Assembly: GCF_012726235.1 (NCBI RefSeq) | Contig: NZ_JAASAH010000006.1 | Coordinates: forward strand, 124,001-188,000 | Length of the DNA: 64,000 nt | Source of the DNA: Streptomyces sp. HNM0574 | GTDB taxonomy: Bacteria; Actinomycetota; Actinomycetes; Streptomycetales; Streptomycetaceae | Reading direction: 5' to 3' | Shown: positions 8,935 to 17,427 of the stretch, piece by piece | Position numbering within the stretch: position 1 is the first letter of the stretch | Layout of the letters: each line of letters opens with the position of its first letter | Position numbers and translations under genes: made by a program | The notes under the pieces: generated by a model | Database searches by the model: none | Seen by the model: the letters and a program-made list of their open reading frames with translations, nothing else | Told to the model about the DNA's origin: nothing

Positions 8935-8946
8935 ACGTTCCTCCGC

Positions 8947-9840
8947 ATGAAGAAGGTGAGCTTCGCCGAGTTCGGCGGTCCGGACGTCCTGCGTCTCATC
9001 GACGCCGAGGAGCCCCACCCGGGTCCCGGCCAGGTGCGCATCGCCGTACGCGCCGCGGGCGTGAACCCCGTCGACTGGCGGATCCGCGAAGGCCAGGTCC
9101 TGGGGGACCGCCCCGTCGAGCTGCCCTCCGGGGTCGGGCTGGACGCCGCCGGGGTGGTGGACGAGGTCGGTGAGGGCGTCGAAGGGGTCGGCATCGGCGA
9201 CCGCGTGTTCGGCGAAGGGGCGAGCACGTACGCCGAGTTCGCCGTCCTGTCGGCCTGGGCCCGGATGCCCGAGGGGCTGACGTTCGAGGAGGCCGCCGGG
9301 TACCCCTCCGTGGTCGAGACCGCGCTGCGCGTGCTGCGTGAGTCCGGCGTACGGCCCGGGCAGACGCTGCTGGTGAGCGGCGCGTCCGGGGGAGTCGGCT
9401 CGGCGGTGCTGCAGATCGCCCGGGACCGCGGCATCACGGTGATCGGCACGGCCGGCCCCGCGAACCAGGACTACCTGCGGAGCCTGGGCGCCCTCGCCAC
9501 GACGTACGGCGAGGGCTGGGTCGAACGGGTGCGGGCGCTCGGCCGGGCTGACGCGGCGCTCGACCTGGCCGGATCGGGCGTCATCCGCGAACTCGCCGAA
9601 CTCACCGGAGACGCACGGAAGGTGATCTCCATCGCCGACCTCGACGCCCCGCGACTCGGCGCCCGCTTCTCCGGCGCGGCCGGCAGCGTCCCCGAAGCCC
9701 TCACCGAGGCCGTCCGCCTCATCTCCCGGGGGATGCTCCACATCCCGGTCGAGAAGACGTACCCGCTCGCCGAAGCCGCGGAGGCGCACGCCGACAGCCG
9801 GGCCGGCCATGCGCGCGGACGGCGGGCGCTGATCGTCTGA
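8947..9840 (+). CDS. Quinone-oxidoreductase-like NADP-dependent dehydrogenase (MDR family)
   Basis: 297 residues, shorter than zinc alcohol dehydrogenases and lacking the structural-zinc cysteines, as in the quinone oxidoreductase branch. The N-terminal GroES-like part has AAGVNPVDWRIREG; the Rossmann segment is LLVSGASGGVGSAVLQIA, a G-x-x-G-x-x-G NADPH site. It should reduce quinones or enones with NADPH. ATG 8947 follows TACGTT by seven bases, giving a leaderless transcript. Divergent TetR and operator suggest induction by a small reactive compound (inference). Confidence 0.88.
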   Translation: MKKVSFAEFGGPDVLRLIDAEEPHPGPGQVRIAVRAAGVNPVDWRIREGQVLGDRPVELPSGVGLDAAGVVDEVGEGVEGVGIGDRVFGEGASTYAEFAVLSAWARMPEGLTFEEAAGYPSVVETALRVLRESGVRPGQTLLVSGASGGVGSAVLQIARDRGITVIGTAGPANQDYLRSLGALATTYGEGWVERVRALGRADAALDLAGSGVIRELAELTGDARKVISIADLDAPRLGARFSGAAGSVPEALTEAVRLISRGMLHIPVEKTYPLAEAAEAHADSRAGHARGRRALIV

Positions 9841-9857
9841 GGGCGTCCCCAACAGCC

Positions 9858-9894
9858 GCCCTGCCCGGGCGAGTCAGCCCCCGGCGGGCAGGGC
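9858..9894. terminator. Bidirectional hairpin between convergent genes
   Basis: A perfect 10-bp stem GCCCTGCCCG / CGGGCAGGGC with a 17-nt loop lies just after the oxidoreductase stop. Its right half covers the last codons of the convergent TetR gene. Confidence 0.65.
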
Positions 9895-10464
9895 CTGGGA
9901 GAGCGCGCGCAGGCTGATGTCGACGACCGTGCGGAGCTGCTCCGGGCTCGTTCCGGTCCTGCTCAGCACGGCCAGCGACTGGTTGACCGCCACGAGGTGG
10001 ACCGCGAAGTCGTCGGCGTCGCCTTCGGCCAGCCGTGCGGCGACCAGGGCGGCCCGCAGCCGCGCGTGCTGAAGGCCCAGGGCTTCGCTCGCGCGTGCGG
10101 CGACGGCGGGGCTGAGCTCCGGTGCCGCCATCGCGGTCCGGGCGATCAGGCAGCCGTCGGGTACGCCGGGGTCGGCCAGGCGCTCCAGGGTGACCTCGAA
10201 GAACGCCCGTACCGCCAGGAGCGGTTCCTCGGACGCGCGGGAGAGGGCCTGGTCGTACCTGTCTCCGTACCGCGCGGCGTAGCGGTCCAGGCAGCGCAGG
10301 TAGAGCGAGTCCTTGTCGCCGAACGAGGAGTAGAGGGAACTGCGGTTCAGGCCGGTCGCCCTGGAGAGCTCGTCGAGGGAGGTGTCGGCGTATCCGGCCC
10401 GCCAGAACTGGACCATCGCCGCGTCGAGCGCGACGTCCACGTCGAACTGCTTCTTTCCGGCCAT
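9874..10464 (-). CDS. TetR-family transcriptional regulator
   Basis: 196 residues from ATG 10464 (a GTG one codon upstream is less likely; GAGGT lies about nine bases before the ATG). The DNA-binding helix-turn-helix is SLDELSRATGLNRSSLYSSF followed by GDKDSLY. The C-terminal half contains DGCLIARTAM, seen in regulators of the same subgroup near hydrolases and reductases. It is divergent from an epoxide-hydrolase-like gene, and a near-perfect palindrome lies between the two. Confidence 0.92.
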   Translation of the reverse strand: MAGKKQFDVDVALDAAMVQFWRAGYADTSLDELSRATGLNRSSLYSSFGDKDSLYLRCLDRYAARYGDRYDQALSRASEEPLLAVRAFFEVTLERLADPGVPDGCLIARTAMAAPELSPAVAARASEALGLQHARLRAALVAARLAEGDADDFAVHLVAVNQSLAVLSRTGTSPEQLRTVVDISLRALSQALPAGG

Positions 10465-10513
10465 CACACACGCACCTCGTTCCCGGACCGGCCGTTGCGG
10501 CCCCGCCCATCCT

Positions 10514-10537
10514 ATCTTGAACTGACCAGTCCAAGAT
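10514..10537. promoter_or_regulatory. Palindromic operator between TetR and alpha/beta-hydrolase genes
   Basis: ATCTTGAACTG-AC-CAGTCCAAGAT: 11-bp arms matching at 10 of 11 positions with a two-base centre. It ends five bases before the TAGGCT -10 box (10542-10547) of the gene starting at 10554, so it covers the promoter spacer. Confidence 0.85.
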
Positions 10538-10553
10538 GCAGTAGGCTGCGGAC

Positions 10554-11489
10554 ATGACCGACGACGCCACGGCCCCGAACCGCCCTCCGACCGACGCGTT
10601 GCCGCTGCACGGCCTCGCGGGATTCACCCACCGCTGGGCCGACGCGGCGGGAGTCCGGCTGCACGCCGTGGAGGGCGGCCGGACGGACGGTCCCGCCGTC
10701 GTCCTGCTCGCCGGATTCCCGCAGACCTGGTGGGCCTGGCGGAAGGTGATGCCGGCTCTCGCCGAACGGTTCCACGTGATCGCCGTCGACCTGCCGGGAC
10801 AGGGCCACTCCGACCGTCCGCCGGGCAGCTACGACACGCACACCGTCGCCGCGCGCGTCCAGGCCGCGCTGACCGCGCTCGACGTGCCGAAGTACTGGCT
10901 CGTCGCCCACGACATCGGGGCCTGGGTGGCCTTCTCGCTGGCCCTGAAGTACGAGGAGCGCCTGCACGGTGTCGCCCTGCTGGACGCTGGCATTCCCGGC
11001 ATCACCCTCCCGGACGCGATCCCCACCGATCCCGAACGGGCCTGGAAGACCTGGCACTTCGCCTTCCACCTGGTGCCCGAACTGCCCGAGACGCTGCTCA
11101 CCGGCCGCGAGCGTGACTACGTCGGCTGGTTCCTGAAGGGCAAGGCCCTCTCCCCGGACACCTTCGACGGCGCCGAGATCGACCACTACGCCGCCTCCCT
11201 GGCGGCCGAGGGCGGGCTTTCCGCGTCGCTCGCCTACTACCGCGACGCCGCCGAATCCGCCCGCCGGAACCACGAGGCCCTCGCACGCGGGCACATGACC
11301 GTCCCGCTCCTGGGAATCTCCGGCTCCCACGGCTCGATCCCCGACATGGGAGCCTCCCTCAGCCCGTGGGCACGGAACGCGACCGGCGTCGTCATCCCCC
11401 GGTCCGGACACTTCATCCCCGACGAGCAACCCGGCGCGACGGCGGACGCGTTGACCGCGTTCATCGACCGCTCGCGCGCCGGACAGTGA
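10554..11489 (+). CDS. Alpha/beta hydrolase, epoxide hydrolase / haloalkane dehalogenase type
   Basis: 311 residues. The nucleophile elbow is VAHDIGAW with Asp120 in place of the Ser of esterases, which marks the epoxide hydrolase and dehalogenase branch. The oxyanion-hole loop GFPQTWWAW and the catalytic His286 (SGHFIPDEQP) are present. It should open an epoxide or remove a halogen; substrate unknown. TAGGCT six bases before ATG indicates a leaderless message. Controlled, by context, by the divergent TetR. Confidence 0.88.
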   Translation: MTDDATAPNRPPTDALPLHGLAGFTHRWADAAGVRLHAVEGGRTDGPAVVLLAGFPQTWWAWRKVMPALAERFHVIAVDLPGQGHSDRPPGSYDTHTVAARVQAALTALDVPKYWLVAHDIGAWVAFSLALKYEERLHGVALLDAGIPGITLPDAIPTDPERAWKTWHFAFHLVPELPETLLTGRERDYVGWFLKGKALSPDTFDGAEIDHYAASLAAEGGLSASLAYYRDAAESARRNHEALARGHMTVPLLGISGSHGSIPDMGASLSPWARNATGVVIPRSGHFIPDEQPGATADALTAFIDRSRAGQ

Positions 11490-11585
11490 GCGGAAACCCC
11501 GCGTGCCGCCCGTCCCCCGGTGGCAGCATGTCCACCACGGGGCGACCGCCTCTTGTTCTCGACGGGACGACGGAGAGGTCATGTC

Positions 11586-11876
11586 ATGCGCAACAGGATC
11601 AGGGCCGTGCTCACGACCGGAGTGCTGCTCGGTTCGGTGGTGGCGCTGCCGGTGGTGACGGCCGCACCGGCGCACGCCAACACCACCCAGTGCCTGAACT
11701 ATCTGCACCTGCAGAAGTACAAGATCGGGCCGAAGAGCAAGGCGGCCTGCAAGAAGGCCACGAAGAGCAAGACCGCACGCGCCGAGGCCGTCTACGACCT
11801 CCGCAGCCTGGGCGTGCGCCGGGGCCACGCGGAGACCGCGGGCGACTACGCGTTCTGGGGCCGCGACCGGCACTGA
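11586..11876 (+). CDS. Small secreted protein, paralogue of the one at 29655-29933
   Basis: 96 residues, with GGAGAGG upstream of ATG 11586. A classical signal peptide ends at APAHA. The mature part begins TTQCLNYLHLQKYKIGPKSK and is strongly basic. The pattern C-x2-YL-x4-Y-x-(I/V)-G-x-K-x4-C, followed by a Leu-rich (L/K)SL segment and a late YA(F/W), recurs in the protein at 29655-29933. Only two Cys are left here against four there. Function unknown. Confidence 0.7.
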   Translation: MRNRIRAVLTTGVLLGSVVALPVVTAAPAHANTTQCLNYLHLQKYKIGPKSKAACKKATKSKTARAEAVYDLRSLGVRRGHAETAGDYAFWGRDRH

Positions 11877-11887
11877 CCCCACGCGTT

Positions 11888-11914
11888 CCCCGCGCCCCGA
11901 ACAGGGGCGCGGGG
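11888..11914. terminator. Bidirectional hairpin terminator
   Basis: A perfect 11-bp G+C stem CCCCGCGCCCC / GGGGCGCGGGG with a 5-nt loop lies between two convergent genes, 12 bp after one stop and 6 bp from the other. Confidence 0.85.
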
Positions 11915-11919
11915 GACCG

Positions 11920-13056
11920 TCAGGCGTACGTGCGCCCCTTCCAGGCCGCGCCCCGGCCGCGGTGGTGACGGCGGGCCGAGTCCAGCGTCATCAGGGTGTA
12001 CAGGACGGCGGTGAACGGCAGCGTCAGAGCCCACCACAGCGGCTGCCCGTAGTACCGCAGCATCGGCACGTACGTCACCGTCATCACCAGCCACGCCGCC
12101 CAGCCCGCCCACGAGCCGCACAGCGCCGCCACCGGCGGCACGGCGTACACCAGCGCCAGGCCCGCGACGGTCCCCGCCAACAGCAGGCGGCTGTGCCGGA
12201 GTTGGGCGTACGCGGTGCGGGCGACCATGTCCCACAGCTCCGCCAGGCCCGCGTACGGGCGCACGCTCCAGGCGCGGTCCGCGAGCCCCAGCCAGATCCG
12301 GCCGCCGGCGCGCTGCACCGCGCGCGCCACCGTCACGTCGTCGATCACCGCGCCCCGCACGGAGTCCGGGATTCCGGCGCGGACGGCGGTCTCCGTGCGC
12401 AGCAGTACGCAGCCGCCCGCCGCCGCGGCCGTCCGCGAGGCGGGCCGGTTGACCCGGCGGAACGGGTACAGCTGCGCGAAGAAGTAGACGAACGCCGGGA
12501 TCACCAGCCGCTCCCAGCGACCCTCCACCCGCAGCCGCGCCATCTGCGACACCAGGTCCAGACCCCGGCCGCGGGCCGAACGCACCAGCGCCCGCAGCGA
12601 GTCCGGCGCGTGCGCGATGTCCGCGTCCGTCAGCAGCAGGAACTCGGTGTCGGTGCGTGCCCGGGCCAGCGCGATGCCGTGCCGCAGCGCCCACAGCTTG
12701 CCCGTCCAGCCCGGTGCGGGGTCGCCGGGGGAGCCGACCGTCAGCGGCAGTCCTCCGGGGCGCGCGCGGGCAAGCTCGCGCGCGACCTCGGCCGTGCCGT
12801 CCCGCGAACCGTCGTCGACGAGGAAGACCTCGGCCCGGCCCGGATACTCCTGCGCCAGCAGCGAGGGCAGGCTCGACGGCAGCACCGCCGCCTCGTCCCG
12901 CGCGGGGACGACGACCGCCACCGTCGGCCAGTGCGTCACCTCCGCGTCCGGGCCCGGCGGCAGCCGGACGTCCGTGCGCCAGAAGAAGCCCTGCCCGAGC
13001 AGCAGCCACAGCCAGACGGCGAGCGATGCGAGGGCGACCCATGTGACCAGGCTCAT
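11920..13056 (-). CDS. Family 2 glycosyltransferase, HpnB-like
   Basis: 378 residues. An N-terminal membrane helix is followed by the GT-A core: VVVPARDEAAVLPSSL, then VFLVDDGSRDGT (nucleotide-binding Asp), LLLTDADIAH (metal-binding D-x-D) and VIDDVTVARAV (catalytic acidic segment). Three more hydrophobic stretches are near the C-terminus. Length and order match HpnB, the glycosyltransferase associated with hopanoid genes, but no other hopanoid gene lies here. CAGACT seven bases before the ATG (minus strand) suggests a leaderless transcript; much longer frames extending upstream are not supported. Confidence 0.82.
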   Translation of the reverse strand: MSLVTWVALASLAVWLWLLLGQGFFWRTDVRLPPGPDAEVTHWPTVAVVVPARDEAAVLPSSLPSLLAQEYPGRAEVFLVDDGSRDGTAEVARELARARPGGLPLTVGSPGDPAPGWTGKLWALRHGIALARARTDTEFLLLTDADIAHAPDSLRALVRSARGRGLDLVSQMARLRVEGRWERLVIPAFVYFFAQLYPFRRVNRPASRTAAAAGGCVLLRTETAVRAGIPDSVRGAVIDDVTVARAVQRAGGRIWLGLADRAWSVRPYAGLAELWDMVARTAYAQLRHSRLLLAGTVAGLALVYAVPPVAALCGSWAGWAAWLVMTVTYVPMLRYYGQPLWWALTLPFTAVLYTLMTLDSARRHHRGRGAAWKGRTYA

Positions 13057-13141
13057 CCGCTGCAGTCTGCCCCAGCCCGCACGGCCCCCGGACCCGCCTC
13101 GCCGGACCGTCCGGACACCCGGTCGACTAGAGTGGCCTGCC

Positions 13142-13960
13142 GTGAAACCCCTGAAGATCGCTTTCGTGGACTCCGGAATCGGCCTGCTCGCAGCCGCGGC
13201 CGCCATGCGCAGGGCACGTCCCGACGCCGATCTCGTGCTCTCCTCAGCGCCCGACAGCATGCCGTGGGGGCCACGCTCCGCCGAGTACATCGCCGAGCAC
13301 GCGCTGGCCTGCGCCCGCGCCGCCGCCGCGCACGGCCCCGACGCCCTCGTCGTCGCCTGCAACACCGCCTCCGTGCACGCGCTGACCGCGCTCCGCGCCG
13401 AACTGGAGCCGGAGATCCCCGTCATCGGCACCGTCCCCGCCGTGAAGCCCGCCGCCGCGGCCGGGGCGCCCGTCGCGATCTGGGCCACCCCCGCGACCAC
13501 CGGCAGCCCGTACCAGCGCCGCCTCATCGCCGACTTCGGCAACGGCGCCGACATCACCGAGGTCCCCTGCCACGGCCTGGCCGACGCCGTCGAGAGCGCC
13601 GACGAGGCCGCCATCGACGCCGCCGTCACGGCCGCCGCCGCGCTGACCCCGGACGGCGTCGGCGCCCTCGTCCTCGGCTGCACCCACTACGAACTCGTCG
13701 GCGAACGCATCCGCGCCGCCGTCCGCCCCGACCTCGCGCGGCACCCCGCCGGGGACGAGACCCCGCTCGCCTTCCACGGCTCGGCCGGGCCCGTCGCCGC
13801 CCAGGCGCTGCGCCGCGTCGGCGCGGCCCCCGACCCGACGGCCGAGCCGACCGGCTCCCTCACGGTCCTGCTCGGCGGCCGCCCGTCCCCGCTCCCGCCC
13901 GCCGCCTCCACCTACGCCGAGGGTCGCCTCCTCGCGGGCGCGGAGGCCGTACGCGGCTGA
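13142..13960 (+). CDS. Aspartate/glutamate racemase family protein
   Basis: 272 residues, GTG start eight bases after TAGAGT (13128-13133). The two catalytic Cys segments are VVACNTAS and LGCTHYEL, and the N-terminus FVDSGIGLLAAAAAM corresponds to the substrate-binding D-S-G-I-G of glutamate racemase. The usual function is racemisation of glutamate or aspartate by a two-Cys mechanism. Because no other wall-synthesis gene is near, it may be a MurI paralogue acting on another amino acid. The start at the TAGAGT box is preferred to longer frames. Confidence 0.85.
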   Translation: MKPLKIAFVDSGIGLLAAAAAMRRARPDADLVLSSAPDSMPWGPRSAEYIAEHALACARAAAAHGPDALVVACNTASVHALTALRAELEPEIPVIGTVPAVKPAAAAGAPVAIWATPATTGSPYQRRLIADFGNGADITEVPCHGLADAVESADEAAIDAAVTAAAALTPDGVGALVLGCTHYELVGERIRAAVRPDLARHPAGDETPLAFHGSAGPVAAQALRRVGAAPDPTAEPTGSLTVLLGGRPSPLPPAASTYAEGRLLAGAEAVRG

Positions 13961-14039
13961 GGCCGCACGTCACCGCCCGTGTCCCCGCGGGCGCGGCGCG
14001 CGCTCTGCCGCCCCGCGGGACCCGACGTACGCTGGCCGC

Positions 14040-14621
14040 ATGAGCGACGACCACCGTCAGGGGGCGGCGTCACCCGGGGGACCCGCGCCACGCACCCCCG
14101 CACCGCCCGGCACGGGCGGCTCCACCTGGACCGGCGAGGCCACCGGCCACCACCAGTGGCTGCTCGCCGTGCTCGGCGCGGGCTGTCTCGCGCTCGGCAT
14201 CCTGCTCGCCGTCGACAGCGCCTGGAACGACTCGGCCCCGCTGTGGATGTCCGTCACCGGCTGCGTGGCGGGCGGGCTGCTCGCGCTGTTCGGCACGCTG
14301 GCCTTCGTCAAGGTGCACGTCCGCGTCGACAGCGAGTGCCTGGAGGTCCGCTGCGGGCACATGGGCCTGCCCCGGCACCGCATCCACCTCCGCGACGTCG
14401 TCGAGGCCGAGTTCGTCCCCCGCGTCACCCCCCGGCACTGGGGCGGCTGGGGCTACCGCTGGCGCCCCGAGAAGGGCACCGCCGTCGTCGTACGGCGCGG
14501 CGAGGGGATGCTGCTGCGCATGGGCGACGGCCGGACGTTCACCGTCACCGTCGACAACGCGGAGGCCGCGGTCCGCGCCGTCCGCGAACGCCTCCAGCCG
14601 CCGGGCCACCGCCCGGCCTGA
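14040..14621 (+). CDS. Two-helix membrane protein with a PH-like C-terminal domain
   Basis: 193 residues. A Pro/Gly-rich cytosolic head of about 40 residues is followed by two membrane helices (WLLAVLGAGCLALGILLAV and a second around residues 75-95) and a beta-rich soluble domain with the WGGWGYRW segment and TFTVTVDNAEAAV. This arrangement resembles DUF3093 or bacterial PH-domain membrane proteins. TACGCT six bases before ATG indicates a leaderless start. Function unknown. Confidence 0.75.
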   Translation: MSDDHRQGAASPGGPAPRTPAPPGTGGSTWTGEATGHHQWLLAVLGAGCLALGILLAVDSAWNDSAPLWMSVTGCVAGGLLALFGTLAFVKVHVRVDSECLEVRCGHMGLPRHRIHLRDVVEAEFVPRVTPRHWGGWGYRWRPEKGTAVVVRRGEGMLLRMGDGRTFTVTVDNAEAAVRAVRERLQPPGHRPA

Positions 14622-14673
14622 TCCCGACCCGTGGCGCGGCCCTCCGCCGCAGGTGAGACGTAGGGTCGGAGGC

Positions 14674-15153
14674 ATGGCGACACCCGATTTCATCCGCACC
14701 CTCCGCGCCGACGCCGGACACCAGCTCCTCTACCTCCCCGGCGTCAGCGCCGTCGTCTTCGACGCCGACGGCCGCGTCCTCCTCGGCAGGCGCGCCGACA
14801 CCGGCCACTGGTCGATCATCGGCGGCATCCCCGAACCGGGCGAACAGCCCGCCGAGGCCGCCGTCCGCGAGGTCCACGAGGAAACGGGCGTCCACTGCGT
14901 CGCCGACCGCGTCATCCTCGTCGACGGCCTCGCCCCCGTCACCTACGCCAACGGGGACATCTGCCAGTTCATGGACATCTCCTTCCGCTGCCGCGCGGAC
15001 AGCACCGACGCCTGGGTCAACGACGACGAGTCGCTGGAGGTCGGGTGGTTCGGACTGGACGAGCTGCCGCCGCTCTCGGACTTCGCCATGCGTCGAATCA
15101 AGCAGGGCAGGGAGGACGGGCCGGCGTGGTTTGAGGGGATGCCGGGGGCTTGA
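14674..15153 (+). CDS. Nudix hydrolase
   Basis: 159 residues with a complete Nudix box, from GIPEPGE through REVHEETGV (G-x5-E-x7-RE-U-x-EE-x-G-U). It should hydrolyse a nucleoside diphosphate linked to another group. The short N-terminal extension (ATPDFIRTLRADAGHQLLYL) is common in actinobacterial members that resemble ADP-ribose or oxidised-nucleotide pyrophosphatases. TAGGGT (14661-14666) lies seven bases before ATG 14674, and GGAGG overlaps the gap, so either leaderless or led translation is possible. Confidence 0.92.
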   Translation: MATPDFIRTLRADAGHQLLYLPGVSAVVFDADGRVLLGRRADTGHWSIIGGIPEPGEQPAEAAVREVHEETGVHCVADRVILVDGLAPVTYANGDICQFMDISFRCRADSTDAWVNDDESLEVGWFGLDELPPLSDFAMRRIKQGREDGPAWFEGMPGA

Positions 15154-15360
15154 TGCTGGTCTTCTGGGGGCGTGCGCTGTGTGGCGAGGGTGTGATGACT
15201 CGGAAGTGAGTGACCCCGCCTCGCTCATTGAGAATGGGGAGCCGGTCACGGAAGCTTTCGAGGAACTCGGGGACGGGTACGTCGCCCACTCTCCTTCGCG
15301 GCGGTGTTTCAGGGGTACGTAGCGGACCACGTATTTTCCCGACGAGTCTCTTACGCGAAC
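15154..15360. other. Gene-poor stretch before the DUF397 remnant
   Basis: No start with a ribosome site and no recognisable domain on either strand. Base composition is less G+C-rich than the neighbouring genes, fitting decayed DNA. Confidence 0.5.
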
Positions 15361-15474
15361 GATCTGCCTGCTGACGCGCAAATCCACGTCCGTGACTCGA
15401 AGGACACCACGATCGCGCCCCTCAGCGCGTCCCCGGCGGCTTGGACCGCCTTCATCGAGCACACCAGCGCCTGA
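15361..15474 (+). pseudogene. C-terminal remnant of a DUF397 protein
   Basis: The frame ending at the stop 15472-15474 reads IHVRDSKDTTIAPLSASPAA then WTAFIEH, which matches the end of DUF397 proteins (V-R-D-S-K-D ... F-x-x-x-A-W-x-A-F). No start codon, ribosome site or N-terminal half of the domain (W-x-K-S-S-x-S) is found upstream, so the gene is truncated. DUF397 genes usually follow an XRE-family regulator, which is absent here. Confidence 0.6.
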
Positions 15475-15485
15475 CCCGTGCTGGC

Positions 15486-15536
15486 GGAGGCTCCCCGACC
15501 GGTACCTGTCCAGTAGGCACCGCTCCGGGAGCCTCC
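15486..15536. repeat. Long inverted repeat, probably an old terminator
   Basis: The outer arms GGAGGCTCCC / GGGAGCCTCC are perfect. Inside them the complementarity continues imperfectly (CGGTACCT / AGGCACCG), giving roughly 24-bp arms. It sits 12 bp after the DUF397 remnant stop, consistent with its former terminator. Confidence 0.6.
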
Positions 15537-15724
15537 ACGCTCCATCATGCCCCGCACCACCGACATCCGACGCGCTCAACGCCCCAGCAGGCAAGCCCGC
15601 GAGAAGAAGTGAACAGTGTGTGGGCCCCCACGTCGGCAGGGGACCCACACGGACGTGGGTCAGCGAGTCACTCGCCCTGCTCGGGCCCTTCCTGCTCGCC
15701 CTCGTGCAGCAGGGACGACAGCAG

Positions 15725-15940
15725 CTAGTCCAGGCCGTTCAGGCCGTAAGGAACAAACTTCTCGTTCTCCGTTCCCCCGAAGCACGCGAAGCCGTAGCCG
15801 GACGCCTCGACGTGCCCGCCGCCTGCCTCACACTTCTTCGTGGTCGTCAATTCGCCCCACGCCGAGGCAGTGGATGCGTTGGCCAAACCCAGCGCCACGG
15901 TGGCAAGGGCGAGGGCGGTAGCAGTAGCGAAACGCTTCAT
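15725..15940 (-). CDS. Small secreted cysteine-containing protein
   Basis: 71 residues with AAAGGAG nine bases before the ATG. The signal peptide (MKRFATATALALATVALGLA) ends at Ala-Ser-Ala. The mature part of about 44 residues has two Cys and is Gly-rich (CEAGGGHVEASGYGFACFGG), which would allow one disulfide. No family recognised. It lies in a region with little other coding evidence. Confidence 0.65.
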   Translation of the reverse strand: MKRFATATALALATVALGLANASTASAWGELTTTKKCEAGGGHVEASGYGFACFGGTENEKFVPYGLNGLD

Positions 15941-16222
15941 GTCGTAATGCTCCTTTCAGGGCAGAGGTCACCTCATGGTGATCCCTGCAGAATGCTTTCC
16001 GCTTCATCAGTTAACGGCTCGCCATGAGTCAACGACCGATTGAGTCGAACGCAACGCCCCAAGCTGCGAAGTGCTGGGACTGCACAGGGAAGTGACCTCT
16101 TCCTCCCCTGGGAGGGGGCAGCGTCTCCAGCTTTGGCGATCACCCTCGCAGTGTCAGAACAAACGTTCCCTGCTGTGTGCCCGGTTGTCGGGTGCTGTGA
16201 CTGGGCTTCTCCGGGCGGTGCG
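15941..16222. other. Intergenic DNA without visible gene
   Basis: Apart from the ribosome site and promoter region of the small secreted gene ending at 15940, nothing is supported here. Frames are open only through lack of stops in G+C-rich sequence. Confidence 0.5.
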
Positions 16223-16247
16223 GTACCGAGCCCGAAGGGCTCGGTAC
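16223..16247. terminator. Perfect hairpin
   Basis: An 11-bp perfect stem GTACCGAGCCC / GGGCTCGGTAC with a GAA triloop. It would terminate transcription coming from 16.4 kb on the minus strand, immediately after the possible remnant gene there. Confidence 0.7.
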
Positions 16248-16403
16248 TACCCTGGAGTTCCAGGGCCGTTCGCGGCCTTCGTTGCTGTTCAGGCCCTTGG
16301 AAAATGTTCTGCGTTTGCAGATCGTCGACCACCGTCCAGTCGACGACCAGCTCATCGGGAAGCGCGTCGAGGATGTCCACGAACCCGCCCTTGACAGCGG
16401 TCG
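16248..16403 (-). pseudogene. Possible 3'-end remnant of an unidentified gene
   Basis: One minus-strand frame reads like real protein (VDILDALPDELVVDWTVVDD then LQTQNIFQ) and ends at the hairpin 16223-16247. Upstream the frame runs into a stop within about 60 bases of 16380, so no complete gene exists. The family is not recognised. Confidence 0.25.
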
Positions 16404-16449
16404 GTTCGAGTTCCTCACGTACGGCCAGGTCGGCATGCGCGGATCGTGG

Positions 16450-17352
16450 TCACCCCTGCTTCCGCGGTGAGCGGTGCGAACTGTCCGGGGGCGGGGGCCG
16501 GCGTGTTTCGTCGACGTCGTGCTCCGCCCACGCGATGTTGTCCGCCGTCAGGCTCGGGTCACCTGCCAGCGTCGACGGAGTCACTCCGGTGAACGCCACG
16601 AACTCCCGGTGAAGATGGGACTGGTCGGCGTACCCGCACTCCGTCGCCACGTCTGCCGCGCTCCCGCCCGCGAGCAAACGCTGGGCGGCGTGGCGGAAGC
16701 GGACCAGTGTCGCGGCGCGCTTGGGAGACAGGCCGATCTGCGACCGGAACCGGGACCACAGGCGTCTGCGGCTCCAGCCCACCTCGGCTGCCAGTTCATC
16801 GACCCTGACCCGGCCGCGGCTCACGAGGATCCGGGACCAGGCCCGGACCACCTCCGGGTCCACCGGTGGTCCCGTCCCGGAGTGACGGGAGAGGAAGGCG
16901 TCCGTCACCGTGAAACGGTCCTCCCAGGACGGGGCCTCGCCCAATTGCTGCCGCAGCCGTGCCGCGTTCCGGCCCCACAGGTCGTCGGGGGCGGCCACGG
17001 TACGTTCCAGCTCCGCCGGGCGGACGCCCAGCACGGCATGCGCGACCAACGGGGACAGGCGCACCTCGACGCACGTGATGTTCTCGCCCCGCATGCGCAT
17101 CGCACCGGGTGCGAGCCCGGCGACGAGACTTCCGCGCTGTTCCCGGCCGGCGGCGTCGCCCACGACGAGCGGGCCGTCGCCGAACTCGACGACGAAGGTG
17201 AGGGCCGGGTGAGGGATCACCGGCAGGTCGACGGGGCCCGTGCCCCGATCGCGGAATCCGGCCAGGCTGACGCCGGCTGTCCGGCCGCGCCACGAAGGCC
17301 CCGCGACCTCCCACCCGGCCACAGCCTCACGCTCACCAGCGGCGGATCGCAT
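16450..17352 (-). CDS. AraC-family transcriptional regulator
   Basis: 300 residues. The C-terminal 100 residues hold the double helix-turn-helix: VDELAAEVGWSRRRLWSRFR and AADVATECGYADQSHLHREF, then FTGVTPS. The N-terminal 170 residues are the sensor part and contain PHPALTFVVEFGDGPLVV, typical of DUF6597-type AraC proteins. ATG 17352 follows a TAGCAT box by six bases and has no ribosome site, so it is probably leaderless. It is divergent from the SnoaL-like gene at 17428, which it may control (inference). Confidence 0.9.
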   Translation of the reverse strand: MRSAAGEREAVAGWEVAGPSWRGRTAGVSLAGFRDRGTGPVDLPVIPHPALTFVVEFGDGPLVVGDAAGREQRGSLVAGLAPGAMRMRGENITCVEVRLSPLVAHAVLGVRPAELERTVAAPDDLWGRNAARLRQQLGEAPSWEDRFTVTDAFLSRHSGTGPPVDPEVVRAWSRILVSRGRVRVDELAAEVGWSRRRLWSRFRSQIGLSPKRAATLVRFRHAAQRLLAGGSAADVATECGYADQSHLHREFVAFTGVTPSTLAGDPSLTADNIAWAEHDVDETRRPPPPDSSHRSPRKQG

Positions 17353-17427
17353 CACCCCATGCTACGAGGAGACCGGTCGGAACATTTGTCCAAGACCCTG
17401 GCGCGCGCCGACGGTCACAGTGGCCTT

